Below, one piece after another: positions 7,555-17,476 of a stretch of DNA of 64,000 nt (positions are counted from its first letter, which is position 1; every line of letters starts with the position of its first letter). Made by a program: the position numbers and the translations under genes. The notes under the pieces were generated by a model. That model was not told the DNA's origin. It worked only from the letters and a program-made list of their open reading frames with translations, and made no database searches. This DNA comes from Spongiibacter sp. IMCC21906 (GTDB lineage Bacteria > Pseudomonadota > Gammaproteobacteria > Pseudomonadales > Spongiibacteraceae), in the NCBI RefSeq assembly GCF_001010805.1, contig NZ_CP011477.1, positions 3,280,501 through 3,344,500 of the forward strand. The letters are read 5' to 3'.

Positions 7555-9141
7555 ATGACCGGAAAATCAGACACAGCGATTCCGCTCCCTGAAGCAAGCA
7601 GGGACAAGCACAGCCTGTTCGCCACAAACGCCAACGCAGCCCGAGCTTGGCTACAAACCGTGCCCAGAGCAAACTTGGGCGAAGCCACGCGGCAGCTCTA
7701 TCAAGCCACATCAGAACTCAATCAAGTCAAGTGCAAAGGCAAAGAGCGGCTGGAAATCCTTGAAACACTCCGACCTGACGTCCACCAAGCTATTCAGGGG
7801 CTAGCACAGCACTACTTAAGCAAACCTCTTAACATTCCCGAAAAGGTCGAGAAAATAGTCTCTCTGGCCAATACACTAAACGCCCAGCTGGCAACCGGTT
7901 ATGCCCTGTCGTTCAAAGCTTTGCTACAGGAATCACGGCTACTGAAGCCAACTGAGGCATTATCTCGGGCCCTGCATCGACTCATTACTGAATACAGCCG
8001 CATTTTGCTGCGCACTTATCAACTCCACCGCTCGCCTAGCAGCGGTTACTGGCAAAAACTGCATTATTTTTATCAGCAAGGCCTCATACAAAAAGTTTTA
8101 AAACACAAAACCAACGACCCCTTGTACGGATCAGGCAACGTTAACGACGCTTATTTACGCGCCCTGTTATTATCCACCAGCCGCCCCCACCAACTGCCGC
8201 AACGCTATCTGAGCGAGTTATTTATTGCACTTTCTCGCATGAGTAATTTGGTTGAGCTACGCGGCGAACGTTTAGAAAGCTGTGCATTCTTACTCGATCC
8301 CAAACAAGACAGTGCGCCGCAATATCGTGAGTTAATCAACCGTGCGCCTACCGAAGGCTGGCTAGGCATGGATACCCGGCCGCTGACCAAGCAGGATGGC
8401 GAATCGTCGTTATTCAGCAAAGCCCCGTCTATTCCCCCGTTGCTGCAAGAGCGAGTTATATTGGCTTGGAGCGAAGCCGCCGACCGGGTTTCTGACCGCC
8501 AACCTTGTAATATCCTGGCCAAAGTTGCGGTGGGCATCAGCGCCAGCCACTACTATATTGCCAGAGAAGAAGTTTTTGAGACGTTTAAGCTAAACAGCAA
8601 AGAAGCCACTGCCTGTCCAGACCCTTTTTTGGAGCACGTACCGATTGACCCTTGGGCTGGCGTGCCAGACACAGACCCACATGAGCAAAAAACAAGGGCT
8701 TATGCTCAAACAGGGATTGATTACAAAGTACCTACCCACACGATTGAAACCATTGAGTACAGCTTGCCCAGCAGCAATACCAAAAAGCGCGGGATAAAAG
8801 CCCACTACAGCTACGTTGACTCACGTATTCTGGATATCAGTGATAGCGGTTATCGTATCCAATGGGACCCGGCACCCAATCTGAAGGTCCGCAATGGCGA
8901 ACTGATGGCGGTGAAAAGTGCGGACATTCCCGAGTGGAGTCTGGCGGTGGTGCGCTGGCTACGAAACGAAGACCACTCTCAGGTTGGGGCAGAAATATTG
9001 GCGACCACCGCCACACCGTACAGCGCGCGGGTACTCAATGCCGGACAGCCGATTACCGACTACCAACGCGCCGCACTTGCTATTTGGCGGCAAGCAAAAA
9101 CTGGATGGCACGGTGTTAATGGCCGCGCTCTCCACCTTTAA
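7555..9141 (+). CDS. PilZ-like protein upstream of fimX, probably frameshifted at its 3' end
   Basis: The 528-residue reading has a long helical N-terminal region (about 1-380) and a beta-rich C-terminal region with ILDISDSGYRIQWDP (near 426-440), resembling the (D/N)xSxxG part of PilZ domains. The position matches the gene before fimX in P. aeruginosa. The last residues (after YQRAA, base 9075) look unlike a protein end. The +1 frame from 9077 instead continues sensibly to a stop at 9334 (LLFGGKQKLDGTVLMAAL, then a beta-rich tail). I infer a one-base indel near 9073-9083; the intact protein would be about 592 residues. It could be a sequencing error, a true mutation, or less likely programmed frameshifting, since no classic slippery site is seen. 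Start ATG 7555 follows a GGAAG element. Confidence 0.7.
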   Translation: MTGKSDTAIPLPEASRDKHSLFATNANAARAWLQTVPRANLGEATRQLYQATSELNQVKCKGKERLEILETLRPDVHQAIQGLAQHYLSKPLNIPEKVEKIVSLANTLNAQLATGYALSFKALLQESRLLKPTEALSRALHRLITEYSRILLRTYQLHRSPSSGYWQKLHYFYQQGLIQKVLKHKTNDPLYGSGNVNDAYLRALLLSTSRPHQLPQRYLSELFIALSRMSNLVELRGERLESCAFLLDPKQDSAPQYRELINRAPTEGWLGMDTRPLTKQDGESSLFSKAPSIPPLLQERVILAWSEAADRVSDRQPCNILAKVAVGISASHYYIAREEVFETFKLNSKEATACPDPFLEHVPIDPWAGVPDTDPHEQKTRAYAQTGIDYKVPTHTIETIEYSLPSSNTKKRGIKAHYSYVDSRILDISDSGYRIQWDPAPNLKVRNGELMAVKSADIPEWSLAVVRWLRNEDHSQVGAEILATTATPYSARVLNAGQPITDYQRAALAIWRQAKTGWHGVNGRALHL

Positions 9142-9334
9142 ATCCGGACAAACTATTGAGCTTGTCCGTCCCGGTCATGTCATGCGAATCAAGCTGACGA
9201 AACTGGTTGAAGAAAGCAATGCCTTCAAGGCATTTGAGTTTGATGAAATAAAATCCAACAAACCCGCTCGCAAAGAAAGCAACGACAAGGAACGTCTAAA
9301 CAACGATTTTCAGGAGGTTTGGGAGATTTTATAG
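9077..9334 (+). pseudogene. Displaced C-terminal part of the PilZ-like gene (+1 frame)
   Basis: An 85-codon open stretch in the +1 frame relative to 7555-9141, with no plausible start signal of its own. The translation (LMAALSTFKSGQTIELVRPG, then MRIKLTKLVEES and FKAFEFDEIK) looks like the final beta-rich module of this family, in which a short Leu-rich segment precedes a strand-rich tail ending in an F-x-F motif. It fills the gap up to the FimX-like gene. Rejoining needs removal of one base near 9076. Confidence 0.6.
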
Positions 9335-9387
9335 CTCCTTCTCCATACTTAGGCGTTCAGTCATATCACATGATTCACAAACAAATA

Positions 9388-11376
9388 ATGAATATATTGC
9401 TCGTTAGTTTATCTGACAGCGATGTAGAACTTTTGACCGGCGGCTTTAGAAAAGCCGGACAGGTTTGCCGCGAAATCCGGGTCACCAACAGCGAACAGTT
9501 TGCTGAACAGCTGAATGGGCAACGCTGGGAGCTGATTATATTTGACGCGGAGCGTGCGACTTTTGACATCCAACAATGCGGCCATCTATTGCGCAAAGGC
9601 GGGCACGATATCCCAGTTATCTACATGGGCAATGCCGAATCACTGCCACCACCCGATGCCGCCGTCGCGGCTGTTTTCAGCAAATATGAATTCCCCCGCT
9701 TGGTCAGCGCCAGCCTCAGAGAAGTACAAGCCCTCCTGCACCGACGCCAACTAGCCACATTGCAGCACACGCTAAATGCAGCAGAGCAGCGCAGCCATTT
9801 ACTGATGACCGAGTCGAAAGACCCGGTGGCCTACATCACTGACGGCATGATCATCCACGCCAACCCTGCGTTTTGCCAGCAACTAGGTTTTGATGATGTC
9901 GATGGTTTTCCCATAGTCGACCTCGTTGAACACAAGGATCAGGATCGATTAAAGAATGTCCTTAAACAGCAGCTTAAAGGCGAGGATGACCGGCATATCG
10001 ACCTACACTTTCACTGCAATGATAACTCCACCGCCCTATTCACCGTGTACTGCAGCAATACGCAATATGACGACGAAGCCTGTATCCAGCTATTGCTCAA
10101 CGAGCCCAGCAGCGCCGCCAACACCGGCAATATCGATGAAAGCACTGGCTTAGCAAACCGCTATCATTTTGAACACTTACTGCAAGAGTTTGTAGAAAAT
10201 GAACGCAACAGCAACAGTTCACTGCTGCTCATCTCCGTGGATAACTTTAGCCGCTTGAGGCAAATCACTGGCCTCAAAGGTATCGAAGTATTTATTGCCG
10301 ATGTGGCCGGGCGGATACGCACCCAGTTAAATGCCCAAATTTACGGGCGTATTAGCGATGACATTATTGCCGCTGTTACCCACCATATTCCCAGCCAAAC
10401 TGCGCTGGAGATGGCCGAAGGTTTGCTAAACAGCGTAGAAGAAGCAATCATCGAAATAAAAACACAATCCCTACAATGCACGCTTAGCACGGTGATTATG
10501 CCTATCAATCACCTCACGCCACCCCATGCACCCTCTTTGCTAGACACTAGCTTCCAGTTTTTAAAGGGGCTTATTGACGCGGGCGGTAACCAGGCAGCCA
10601 TTTATAAAAAGGACCGCCAGCAACTTAAAAACAGCGAAGCAGCCAGTGAAATAGTCAGCGAGGCCCTGGCCGATAACCGGCTACAACTGTTGTTTGAACC
10701 AATGGTGAATTTAAGTGATGCAGACGGCGATCATTATGAAGTCAGCTTTGAACTGAAAGACCGAGCAGAAGACGAAATCACCGCTGGCGAGCTAATGCGT
10801 AATATCGAAAACGAAGCGAGCAATATTCAGCTGGACCGCTGGATAGTGATGGAAGCCACCAAATTACTGGCCAAGGAACGCCTCACTGGGCAGGACATCA
10901 AGCTGGTAATCAACCTGAGCGCTAATGTCTTTCATGACCCCGAGTTTTGTTCCTGGCTGGGGGTGGCAATAAAAGCCGCCGCACTGCCTGCCGCAACGCT
11001 TACCCTGCAGTTTGGCGAAGACAGTATCCGTGACAACCTCAAACCCGCACTGGATTTTTGCACCCAATTCAAGCGAATGGGCGGTAACATCGGGGTGCGC
11101 AATTTTGGCCGGACCGAAACGGCCCATAAATTTCTTGGCCATATCAAACCCGGCCTGGTAAAGCCGGGGATGCGCCGCAGCGACACGCCGGATAGCAAAC
11201 AGATAAGCGAGTTTATCCGTGTGGCCAAAGGCTTAGGCAGCCGTATTGTGGTGCCCAATGTCGGCAGTGCCGCCACCTTAGCCATGCTCTGGCAACTGGG
11301 TCCCGACTTTATTCAAGGCAGCTATGTTCACGAACCCCAGCCAACAATGAGCTATGAATTCTCGGCGTTTAATTAA
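9388..11376 (+). CDS. fimX: FimX-like protein: REC-like, PAS, degenerate GGDEF and EAL domains
   Basis: A protein of 662 residues from this start, close to P. aeruginosa FimX (691). Order: receiver-like N-terminus (MNILLVSLSDSDVELL), PAS domain (about residues 105-230, ITDGMIIHANPAF), a GGDEF domain whose signature is reduced to RISDD, and an EAL domain whose EAL is replaced (EVSFELK) and whose metal-binding DDFG-like motif reads RNFGR. It should bind rather than make or cleave cyclic-di-GMP. FimX controls type IV pilus assembly at the pole. Synteny with serB, an Smp-like gene and parC supports the name. An upstream TTG (9319) and ATG (9370) are in frame; 9388 starts at the fold, but no clear ribosome site is seen for any of them. 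Confidence 0.78.
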   Translation: MNILLVSLSDSDVELLTGGFRKAGQVCREIRVTNSEQFAEQLNGQRWELIIFDAERATFDIQQCGHLLRKGGHDIPVIYMGNAESLPPPDAAVAAVFSKYEFPRLVSASLREVQALLHRRQLATLQHTLNAAEQRSHLLMTESKDPVAYITDGMIIHANPAFCQQLGFDDVDGFPIVDLVEHKDQDRLKNVLKQQLKGEDDRHIDLHFHCNDNSTALFTVYCSNTQYDDEACIQLLLNEPSSAANTGNIDESTGLANRYHFEHLLQEFVENERNSNSSLLLISVDNFSRLRQITGLKGIEVFIADVAGRIRTQLNAQIYGRISDDIIAAVTHHIPSQTALEMAEGLLNSVEEAIIEIKTQSLQCTLSTVIMPINHLTPPHAPSLLDTSFQFLKGLIDAGGNQAAIYKKDRQQLKNSEAASEIVSEALADNRLQLLFEPMVNLSDADGDHYEVSFELKDRAEDEITAGELMRNIENEASNIQLDRWIVMEATKLLAKERLTGQDIKLVINLSANVFHDPEFCSWLGVAIKAAALPAATLTLQFGEDSIRDNLKPALDFCTQFKRMGGNIGVRNFGRTETAHKFLGHIKPGLVKPGMRRSDTPDSKQISEFIRVAKGLGSRIVVPNVGSAATLAMLWQLGPDFIQGSYVHEPQPTMSYEFSAFN

Positions 11377-11408
11377 ACAGCCAGATCATCGCAAGCCCGC
11401 TTGCCACC

Positions 11409-12620
11409 TCAGTGACTGAGCCGGTCACTGATCCCCAGTAAATACAGAATACCGTCCAATCCCAGGGTGCTAATGGACTGCTTGGCACTTTCCCGCACAA
11501 TGGGCTTGGCGCGAAAAGCGATTCCCAACCCGGCAATACTGAGCATGGGTAAGTCATTGGCGCCATCACCAACGGCAATCACCTGCTCCAGATCAATACC
11601 CTCTCGGCGCGCAATTTCTCGCAACAACTCGGCCTTGCGTTGGCCGTCCACGACGACACCTTCCACTTCGCCCAGCACCTTGCCATCTTTCACCGGCAAG
11701 GCATTGGCGTAGACATAATCGATGCCCAGCTTTTCTTTCAGGTATTCGCCAAAGTAGGTAAAGCCACCAGAAAGAATCGCTGTTTTATAGCCCATGCGCT
11801 TGAGGGTAGAAATCAAACGTTCGGCCCCTTCCGTAATAGGCAGTGTGTGCGCAATACCTTCAAGCACAGACTCATCCAGCCCTTTCAACAACGCCACCCG
11901 AGCCTTAAAGCTCTCGGTAAAGTCGATTTCGCCGCGCATGGCCCGCTCGGTAATCTCGGCAACCTGCTCACCCACACCGGCCGCCGCCGCCAGCTCATCA
12001 ATCACTTCGGCTTCAATCAGTGTTGAGTCCATATCAAAGGCCACCAGACGCCGGGTGCGACGGAACATATTGTCCTCTTGGTAGGCAATATCAATATCCA
12101 TTTCGCTGGCGAGATGCAAAAGCTCACGACGAAAATCCGAGGCATCGGCCAGATAGCCCCGCACCGACAGCTCAACACAGGCCTTAGACTGCTGAGTGGT
12201 ATCGTCAAGAGAAATACGCCCAGACAGCCGATCAATCCGATCAATATTCAGCCCATAGCGCGCGACAATATCGGTGACAGAGGCAATATGCCGTCCGCTG
12301 ATTTTTCGGGCCAGCAAGGTAACAATATGGCGCTGTTTACCCTGCCCGCTAACCCACTGTTCGTAGCTATCGGGGCTTACCGGCGAAAAGCGCACTTGCA
12401 TGCCCATTTCGTGGGTACGAAACAGAATATCTTTTAGAATACTGGACGATTCCAAATCCGATGGCACTTCCACCAACAAACCCAAGGTGAGAGTGTCGTG
12501 GATCACTGCCTGGCCAATATCGAGAATGCTGACCTGATGATCGGCCAGAATACTGGTTATGGTGCTTGTCACACCCGGCCGGTCATCACCGGCAATATTA
12601 ATTAGGATTATTTCGTTCAC
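11409..12620 (-). CDS. serB: Phosphoserine phosphatase SerB with N-terminal ACT domains
   Basis: Catalyses the last step of serine synthesis, phosphoserine to serine. About 403 residues from the GTG at 12620: two ACT-like regulatory regions (about 1-170; IAGDDRPGVTSTI at the first) and a HAD phosphatase domain. Motif I is FDMDSTLIEAEVIDELA with the nucleophile Asp and general acid Asp; motif II is SGGFTYF; the late motif is VGDGANDLPML. The frame is open upstream to 12704, but the GTG start gives the family N-terminus and has a G-rich site upstream. It is divergent from the next gene and convergent with fimX. Confidence 0.93.
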   Translation of the reverse strand: MNEIILINIAGDDRPGVTSTITSILADHQVSILDIGQAVIHDTLTLGLLVEVPSDLESSSILKDILFRTHEMGMQVRFSPVSPDSYEQWVSGQGKQRHIVTLLARKISGRHIASVTDIVARYGLNIDRIDRLSGRISLDDTTQQSKACVELSVRGYLADASDFRRELLHLASEMDIDIAYQEDNMFRRTRRLVAFDMDSTLIEAEVIDELAAAAGVGEQVAEITERAMRGEIDFTESFKARVALLKGLDESVLEGIAHTLPITEGAERLISTLKRMGYKTAILSGGFTYFGEYLKEKLGIDYVYANALPVKDGKVLGEVEGVVVDGQRKAELLREIARREGIDLEQVIAVGDGANDLPMLSIAGLGIAFRAKPIVRESAKQSISTLGLDGILYLLGISDRLSH

Positions 12621-12739
12621 AGCGACCCCCGCAACAGACCGCGTATTGTAGCCGCTGAACGCATTCCACCCAAGCACCGAAAGCCTTGATATACTCGCCA
12701 GCAAAATTGTTACTTTATTATTGGCCTGGATACTCGCCC

Positions 12740-13930
12740 ATGCTCAAGCAGCTTCTCAAGCTTCCTCTTTCAGCTAAATGTGGCCTGGTCGCCGCCATCA
12801 TCTGCGCGGTTGCCGGGCTTACCCTTTTAATTACCAGTATGACTGCCAGCAAGCAGATTCTGTTAGAGACCACCCAAATGATTGGTCAGCAATGGACCGA
12901 CCAACTGGCCTCACAAAGCCAACAATCGCTGCTGCGCAATGACAAAGTCAGCCTGCAGGCAATTTTGCAGGACTATATCAACAGCCCATTGGTGGTATAC
13001 GGCAGTATCGCCAATGCCCGTCAAGAAACCGTTGCCGAAGCGGGCACCTGGCGGCCCGAAAATCTCAACTACGAGGCCGGGGTCGCCGGAGATGGCTCTC
13101 TGGGTATTGTTAAGCTTTCCCTTAGCAAAGATATTATCAGCACCGAAATTCGCGACCTGGGCAAAACCCTACTGATACTCACCGGCATATTGGCATGCTT
13201 AAGTTACGCCCTTGTCGCCGTGCCAGTTCGCCGAGCCGAATCGTGGCTGGAACTAGCCCGACTGCGTTTAGCCAACCCGCTGCGAGACGACAAAGCAGCC
13301 TACCGCGGCGATGACAGTTTAGGGCTCCTACTGGAAGAGATTCACAACCCCGAGATTCGCCTTTTAGAAGCCGGAGAACACCGCTACCGGGACTACTACG
13401 TTTTACACTGCCAATGGCAGGCCTACGAGCAATTAAAAGCACAAATGGCTCCCGACAGTTTTATCAGTCACCTGCATAACAGCCACGCCCGCGCCGAAGC
13501 CATTGCTCGCTTGTATCACGGTGAACTGATTCCACATCGCCAGACGGCGGTAAGCTTGCGCTTTTATGAGGTGAACGACACCGACCACCCGCTGTTTAGA
13601 GCACTGTGCTGCGCTGAGCTTTTACAAAAACTGGATCGAGCCTTAAAAACCCGGGCTGGGGTGGCGCATATTTTAGGAGAAGGGCAAGACTGGGAATGCG
13701 CGGCACTGGAATGCGCCGCGGTAGAGCGCCTGCATGAGGCGACCAAAGAAGGTCGCGGAATCTGGCTGGACAACAGCGCCAAAGAACACGAGCGGCTAGA
13801 CGCCTGGGTTGAGCACAAAGGCAACCGGGTAAGCACCCTCAAACCGCCTTACAATGAGTTACTTGAGCGCCAGCAGACTCAGTTAAAAAACCTGAATCTG
13901 GCTGGCCGCTTTGAACAGGAAGAAAGCTAA
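12740..13930 (+). CDS. Smp/AhpA-like membrane protein of unknown function
   Basis: A protein of 396 residues. Membrane segments lie at about residues 14-33 (GLVAAIICAVAGLTLLITSM) and 140-160 (LLILTGILACLSYALVAVPV), bracketing a periplasmic region of about 100 residues. A soluble C-terminal part of about 230 residues follows. The N-terminal layout and the divergent position beside serB match the Smp (YtjB) family of enterobacteria and the gene between serB and parC in Pseudomonas. The start at 12740 gives the typical MLKQLLKLPL; a TTG at 12686 is also in frame. No enzymatic motif is recognised in the C-terminal part. Confidence 0.7.
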   Translation: MLKQLLKLPLSAKCGLVAAIICAVAGLTLLITSMTASKQILLETTQMIGQQWTDQLASQSQQSLLRNDKVSLQAILQDYINSPLVVYGSIANARQETVAEAGTWRPENLNYEAGVAGDGSLGIVKLSLSKDIISTEIRDLGKTLLILTGILACLSYALVAVPVRRAESWLELARLRLANPLRDDKAAYRGDDSLGLLLEEIHNPEIRLLEAGEHRYRDYYVLHCQWQAYEQLKAQMAPDSFISHLHNSHARAEAIARLYHGELIPHRQTAVSLRFYEVNDTDHPLFRALCCAELLQKLDRALKTRAGVAHILGEGQDWECAALECAAVERLHEATKEGRGIWLDNSAKEHERLDAWVEHKGNRVSTLKPPYNELLERQQTQLKNLNLAGRFEQEES

Positions 13931-13954
13931 ACCTTTCTGGCCTCTATTCCCGAT

Positions 13955-16204
13955 TTACTCGACAGCCAGACCATCGACCCGCTGGAAGCCCCTGGGCAGC
14001 TTATGCCCCCGGCGGCCTCGGTCACCCAGATAATGCTCCAGTTCAGACAATTTCAAGCTGAGGTGGCGCTTACCGGCAATCACTTTTAATGATTGCTGAG
14101 CCCCCATCACCGCGGCGGCAATCACATACTCTTCTCGGGCTGCGGCTCGAGCAGAGGGAATACCGATCATCTTATTGCCCTTACCTCGCGCCATCACCGG
14201 TAAATCTGCCAACGGGAATACCAACATCCGCCCTTCGGTGGTGACCGCAGCCAGATAATGGTCTTCAATTGCCGTTACCGGTACCGGCGGCAACACCTTG
14301 GCACCTTTGGGCAGGGTTAGCGCAGCCTTGCCCGCTTTGTTTTTGCCTTGCAGGTCAGCCAGTTTGGCCACAAAACCATAGCCTGCATCGCTGGCCAACA
14401 AAAATTGACTATTTTCTGCGCCCATCATCAGACCTTCAAAATGGGCGCCGGACTGGGCATTAATCCGCCCGGTCAGCGGCTCGCCCTGACCTCTGGCAGA
14501 AGGCAAACTATGTGCGGCCACGGTATAGGCTCGGCCGGTATGATCCAACACCACCACCGGCTGATTACTCTTGCCCTGTGTGGCCAGCTTAAAGCGGTCA
14601 CCCGATTTGTAGTTCAGGGCAACAGGGTCAACATCGTGCCCTTTGGCTGCACGAATCCAGCCCATCTCCGACAACACCACTGTGACGGGGTCAGCTGCGA
14701 TCACGTCTTCTTCAGAAAAGGCTTTGGCTTCACCACGGGTCACCAACGGCGAGCGACGGTCATCACCAAACTCGTCCGCCGCTTGCAACAGCTCTTTGCG
14801 CACTAAGGTTTTCATGCGTCGGCTGGAGCCCAAAATTTGCTCAATGCCATCCCGCTCAGCGGCAAGTTCATCCTGTTCACCGCGAATTTTCATTTCTTCT
14901 AATTTTGCTAAATTCCGCAGTTTTAAATCGAGAATCGCTTCGGCCTGAGTATCACTAATACCAAAGCGCGCCATCAACGCCAATTTAGGCTTATCCTCTT
15001 CTCGGATGATGGCGATGACTTCATCAATATTCAGATAGGCGACCAGCAAACCGTCCAGAATATGCAGGCGTTTCAGCACCTTATCTAGGCGAAATTCCAA
15101 ACGGCGACGGGTGGTAGCGGTTCTAAATTCCAGCCATTCACCCAAAATCAGGTCCAGGCTCTTCACCTGAGGTCGGCCATTTATGCCGATCATATTCATA
15201 TTGACCCGATAACTTTTTTCCAGATCGGTAGTGGCAAATAAGTGATTCATTACCGCTTCACAATCTACCCGGTTTGAGCGAGGTATCACGACCAGCCGGG
15301 TGGGATTTTCGTGATCAGACTCGTCCCGCAAGTCCACCACCATCGGCAATTTCTTGGCTTGCATCTGCGCGGCAATTTGCTCGAGAATTTTTGAGCCCGA
15401 AGCCTGGTGGGGCAGCGCCGATATCACAATATCGTCGCCGTCTTTATGCCACAGAGCCCGCATCCGCAATGAGCCACGCCCCGTTTCGTAAATTTTCTGC
15501 AGCTCGGATTGAGGGGTAATAACCTCGGCATCCGTGGGGAAATCCGGACCCAACACATGCTCGCACAACTCCGACACAGAAGCCTTGGGGTTATCCAGCA
15601 GGTGAATGCACGCTGATACCACTTCACGAAGATTGTGAGGTGGTATATCGGTGGCCATCCCCACTGCAATCCCAGTTGTGCCATTAAGCAACACATTGGG
15701 CACTCTGGCGGGCAAATTCGCGGGTTCGTCCAAGCCACCGTCAAAATTGGGGTTCCAATCTACGGTGCCCAGGGCCAACTCACTCAACAGCACATCGGCA
15801 TAGCGGGTTAAGCGGGACTCGGTATAGCGCATTGCCGCAAAGGACTTGGGGTCATCTGGTGAGCCCCAGTTGCCCTGGCCGTCAATCAGCGGGTAACGGT
15901 AGGAGAAGCTCTGGGACATCAACACCATCGCTTCGTACACAGCACTGTCGCCGTGAGGATGAAACTTACCGATAACATCCCCCACCGTACGGGCAGATTT
16001 CTTGTGTTTGGAGCTGGCTTTTAGCCCCAATTCACTCATGGCATACACAATACGGCGCTGTACCGGCTTCAGGCCATCAGCAATATTGGGCAGGGCTCTA
16101 TCCAAAATAACGTACATGGAGTAATCCAAATACGCTTTTTCGGTGTAAGTCTTTAAGGATATCTGTTCGACGCCATCGGCGCCGATCGCAATTGAGTCGG
16201 TCAT
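13955..16204 (-). CDS. parC: DNA topoisomerase IV subunit A
   Basis: A 749-residue breakage-reunion subunit that decatenates chromosomes together with ParE (not in this window). The catalytic tyrosine is Y127 in [12 protein letters not shown]. The quinolone-determining region [15 protein letters not shown] carries Ser at 87 and Glu at 91, the sensitive-type residues equivalent to E. coli S80 and E84. The C-terminal beta-pinwheel region is present and the length is like other ParC proteins (about 750). Start ATG 16204. It converges with the Smp-like gene. Confidence 0.96.
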   Translation of the reverse strand: MTDSIAIGADGVEQISLKTYTEKAYLDYSMYVILDRALPNIADGLKPVQRRIVYAMSELGLKASSKHKKSARTVGDVIGKFHPHGDSAVYEAMVLMSQSFSYRYPLIDGQGNWGSPDDPKSFAAMRYTESRLTRYADVLLSELALGTVDWNPNFDGGLDEPANLPARVPNVLLNGTTGIAVGMATDIPPHNLREVVSACIHLLDNPKASVSELCEHVLGPDFPTDAEVITPQSELQKIYETGRGSLRMRALWHKDGDDIVISALPHQASGSKILEQIAAQMQAKKLPMVVDLRDESDHENPTRLVVIPRSNRVDCEAVMNHLFATTDLEKSYRVNMNMIGINGRPQVKSLDLILGEWLEFRTATTRRRLEFRLDKVLKRLHILDGLLVAYLNIDEVIAIIREEDKPKLALMARFGISDTQAEAILDLKLRNLAKLEEMKIRGEQDELAAERDGIEQILGSSRRMKTLVRKELLQAADEFGDDRRSPLVTRGEAKAFSEEDVIAADPVTVVLSEMGWIRAAKGHDVDPVALNYKSGDRFKLATQGKSNQPVVVLDHTGRAYTVAAHSLPSARGQGEPLTGRINAQSGAHFEGLMMGAENSQFLLASDAGYGFVAKLADLQGKNKAGKAALTLPKGAKVLPPVPVTAIEDHYLAAVTTEGRMLVFPLADLPVMARGKGNKMIGIPSARAAAREEYVIAAAVMGAQQSLKVIAGKRHLSLKLSELEHYLGDRGRRGHKLPRGFQRVDGLAVE

Positions 16205-16334
16205 AGGGGCTTTATTAAGTCCTTGTTAATCACTGCTACTAAACACTTACGATCCTAAGGGTAATTACGAAGAGTCAGCCATGTCATGTATTTCTATACT
16301 GAGCTCACCCTTTAAGAAGGAAAGGAGACGCAAA

Positions 16335-16589
16335 ATGGCAATCTCAAATGTGGTGACGCTAAACGAATATCGCCAAGAAAGTGAACAGGTCATTATTGAC
16401 GATATCAGCGCTCAAGCTTTTCTATTTTTACAAGAGCAAGCGCAGGAGAATAAACTCTCCATGAGAAAATTGCTAATGGAACACCTGCTGGGACTGGCTT
16501 GCGTCGTCAAAGCGGTGGAAGGTCCTGAAGAAGCCAGAAACTGGCTCAACAAGATCAGCTCGGAAATCACTCGAGAGCTCGAAAAATAG
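16335..16589 (+). CDS. Small hypothetical protein
   Basis: 84 residues from an ATG at 16335 with a strong GGAG site seven bases upstream; an upstream in-frame ATG at 16281 lacks one. The N-terminus is short and polar (MAISNVVTLNEYRQES), followed by predicted helices with LFLQEQAQENKLSMRKLLMEH. No membrane segment, signal peptide or known motif was recognised. It faces away from parC and converges on the small zinc-ribbon-like gene with a 5-bp gap. Confidence 0.6.
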   Translation: MAISNVVTLNEYRQESEQVIIDDISAQAFLFLQEQAQENKLSMRKLLMEHLLGLACVVKAVEGPEEARNWLNKISSEITRELEK

Positions 16590-16594
16590 GCCTG

Positions 16595-16774
16595 CTAATG
16601 CGCTGTGGTTTTTGTTGTCCCACAGCGTTCACAGCGATATACCGTCACCAGCTTCCCCTGCTTCACATCAAATTTTTTCGCCGTATCGATCTTCCATTTA
16701 TGGTGCCCCTCACGACATAAGCTATTCGCTTTTTTGCCGTCTCCACGACGGGAGAACGGGATAACCTCGCCCAT
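16595..16774 (-). CDS. Small zinc-ribbon-like protein
   Basis: 59 residues from ATG 16774, preceded by GGAG with a six-base spacer; an ATG four codons earlier (16786) is the alternative. Metal-ligand candidates are C20 and two His in CREGHHKW and the pair CERC near the C-terminus, together a small zinc-finger-like fold. The function is unknown; DNA, RNA or protein binding is possible. Confidence 0.6.
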   Translation of the reverse strand: MGEVIPFSRRGDGKKANSLCREGHHKWKIDTAKKFDVKQGKLVTVYRCERCGTTKTTAH

Positions 16775-16886
16775 ACAACTCTCCATTGAATTTGACGATA
16801 CTCGTCACGCTACCACTGCGCTCGATTCGGCTTTACTATACGCGCCTTAATTTAATCACGCGACGGCTCAGCAACAAGGAAATACA

Positions 16887-17369
16887 ATGCAAATTGCCAA
16901 CAACAGTGTTGTTTCGTTTCACTACACCTTAAAAAATGCTCAAGGTGAAGAACTGGAAAACAATCGCCAAGATGCCCCTTCTTTATACCTGCACGGTGCT
17001 AACAATATTATTACCGGCTTGGAAAACGCCATGGCGGGAAAATCCGCCGGTGACAGCTTCGAGGTTACCCTGACAGCAGAACAAGCCTACGGCCCCCGCC
17101 AAGATAATATGCAGCAGCGTATTCCCGCCAAATATCTAAAACACGAAGGCAAACTAAAGGTCGGGCAGCCAGTGAGCTTTAACACCGACAAAGGTAGACG
17201 TAACGGCACCGTCATCAAAGTCGGAAAATTCTCGGTAGACATCGACACCAACCATCCACTGGCGGGTCAAACACTGCTTTTTGCAATTGAGATCACCGAT
17301 GTGAGAGAAGCTACCGCCGAAGAGATTCAGCACGGCCACGCTCACGGCGTAGGTGGGCATCAACATTAG
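16887..17369 (+). CDS. slyD: FKBP-type peptidyl-prolyl isomerase, SlyD-like
   Basis: 160 residues: an FKBP domain split by an insert-in-flap chaperone domain, as in SlyD. Recognisable stretches are VVSFHYTLKNAQGEELENN, YLHGANNIITGLENAMAGKS and NHPLAGQTLLFAIEI. The tail is short and His-rich (GHAHGVGGHQH), a reduced version of the nickel-binding tail of E. coli SlyD. It probably catalyses prolyl isomerisation and acts as a chaperone in the cytoplasm. An AAGGA site lies just before the ATG. Confidence 0.92.
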   Translation: MQIANNSVVSFHYTLKNAQGEELENNRQDAPSLYLHGANNIITGLENAMAGKSAGDSFEVTLTAEQAYGPRQDNMQQRIPAKYLKHEGKLKVGQPVSFNTDKGRRNGTVIKVGKFSVDIDTNHPLAGQTLLFAIEITDVREATAEEIQHGHAHGVGGHQH

Positions 17370-17397
17370 ACTCAGTGTCATTCTGCTTATGTCTTCC

Positions 17398-17476
17398 GCC
17401 ATTAAAACAGATTCCGAATAGATTCTCCGGGCGCTCCAAAAAAGTGCGCTTTTAAGTAAACCCCTGTTTTAATGGC
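17398..17476. repeat. 13-bp perfect inverted repeat enclosing 53 bp
   Basis: GCCATTAAAACAG at 17398-17410 is the exact reverse complement of 17464-17476. Between the arms is a smaller hairpin (AAAAGTGCGCTTTT). It starts 29 bp after slyD, so it may be its terminator region or a relic of a mobile element. Confidence 0.5.

Noticed and set aside
9076-9084. Programmed +1 frameshift in the PilZ-like gene
   Set aside because: No stop codon, rare codon or known slippery motif at the junction; a mutation or sequence error is simpler.
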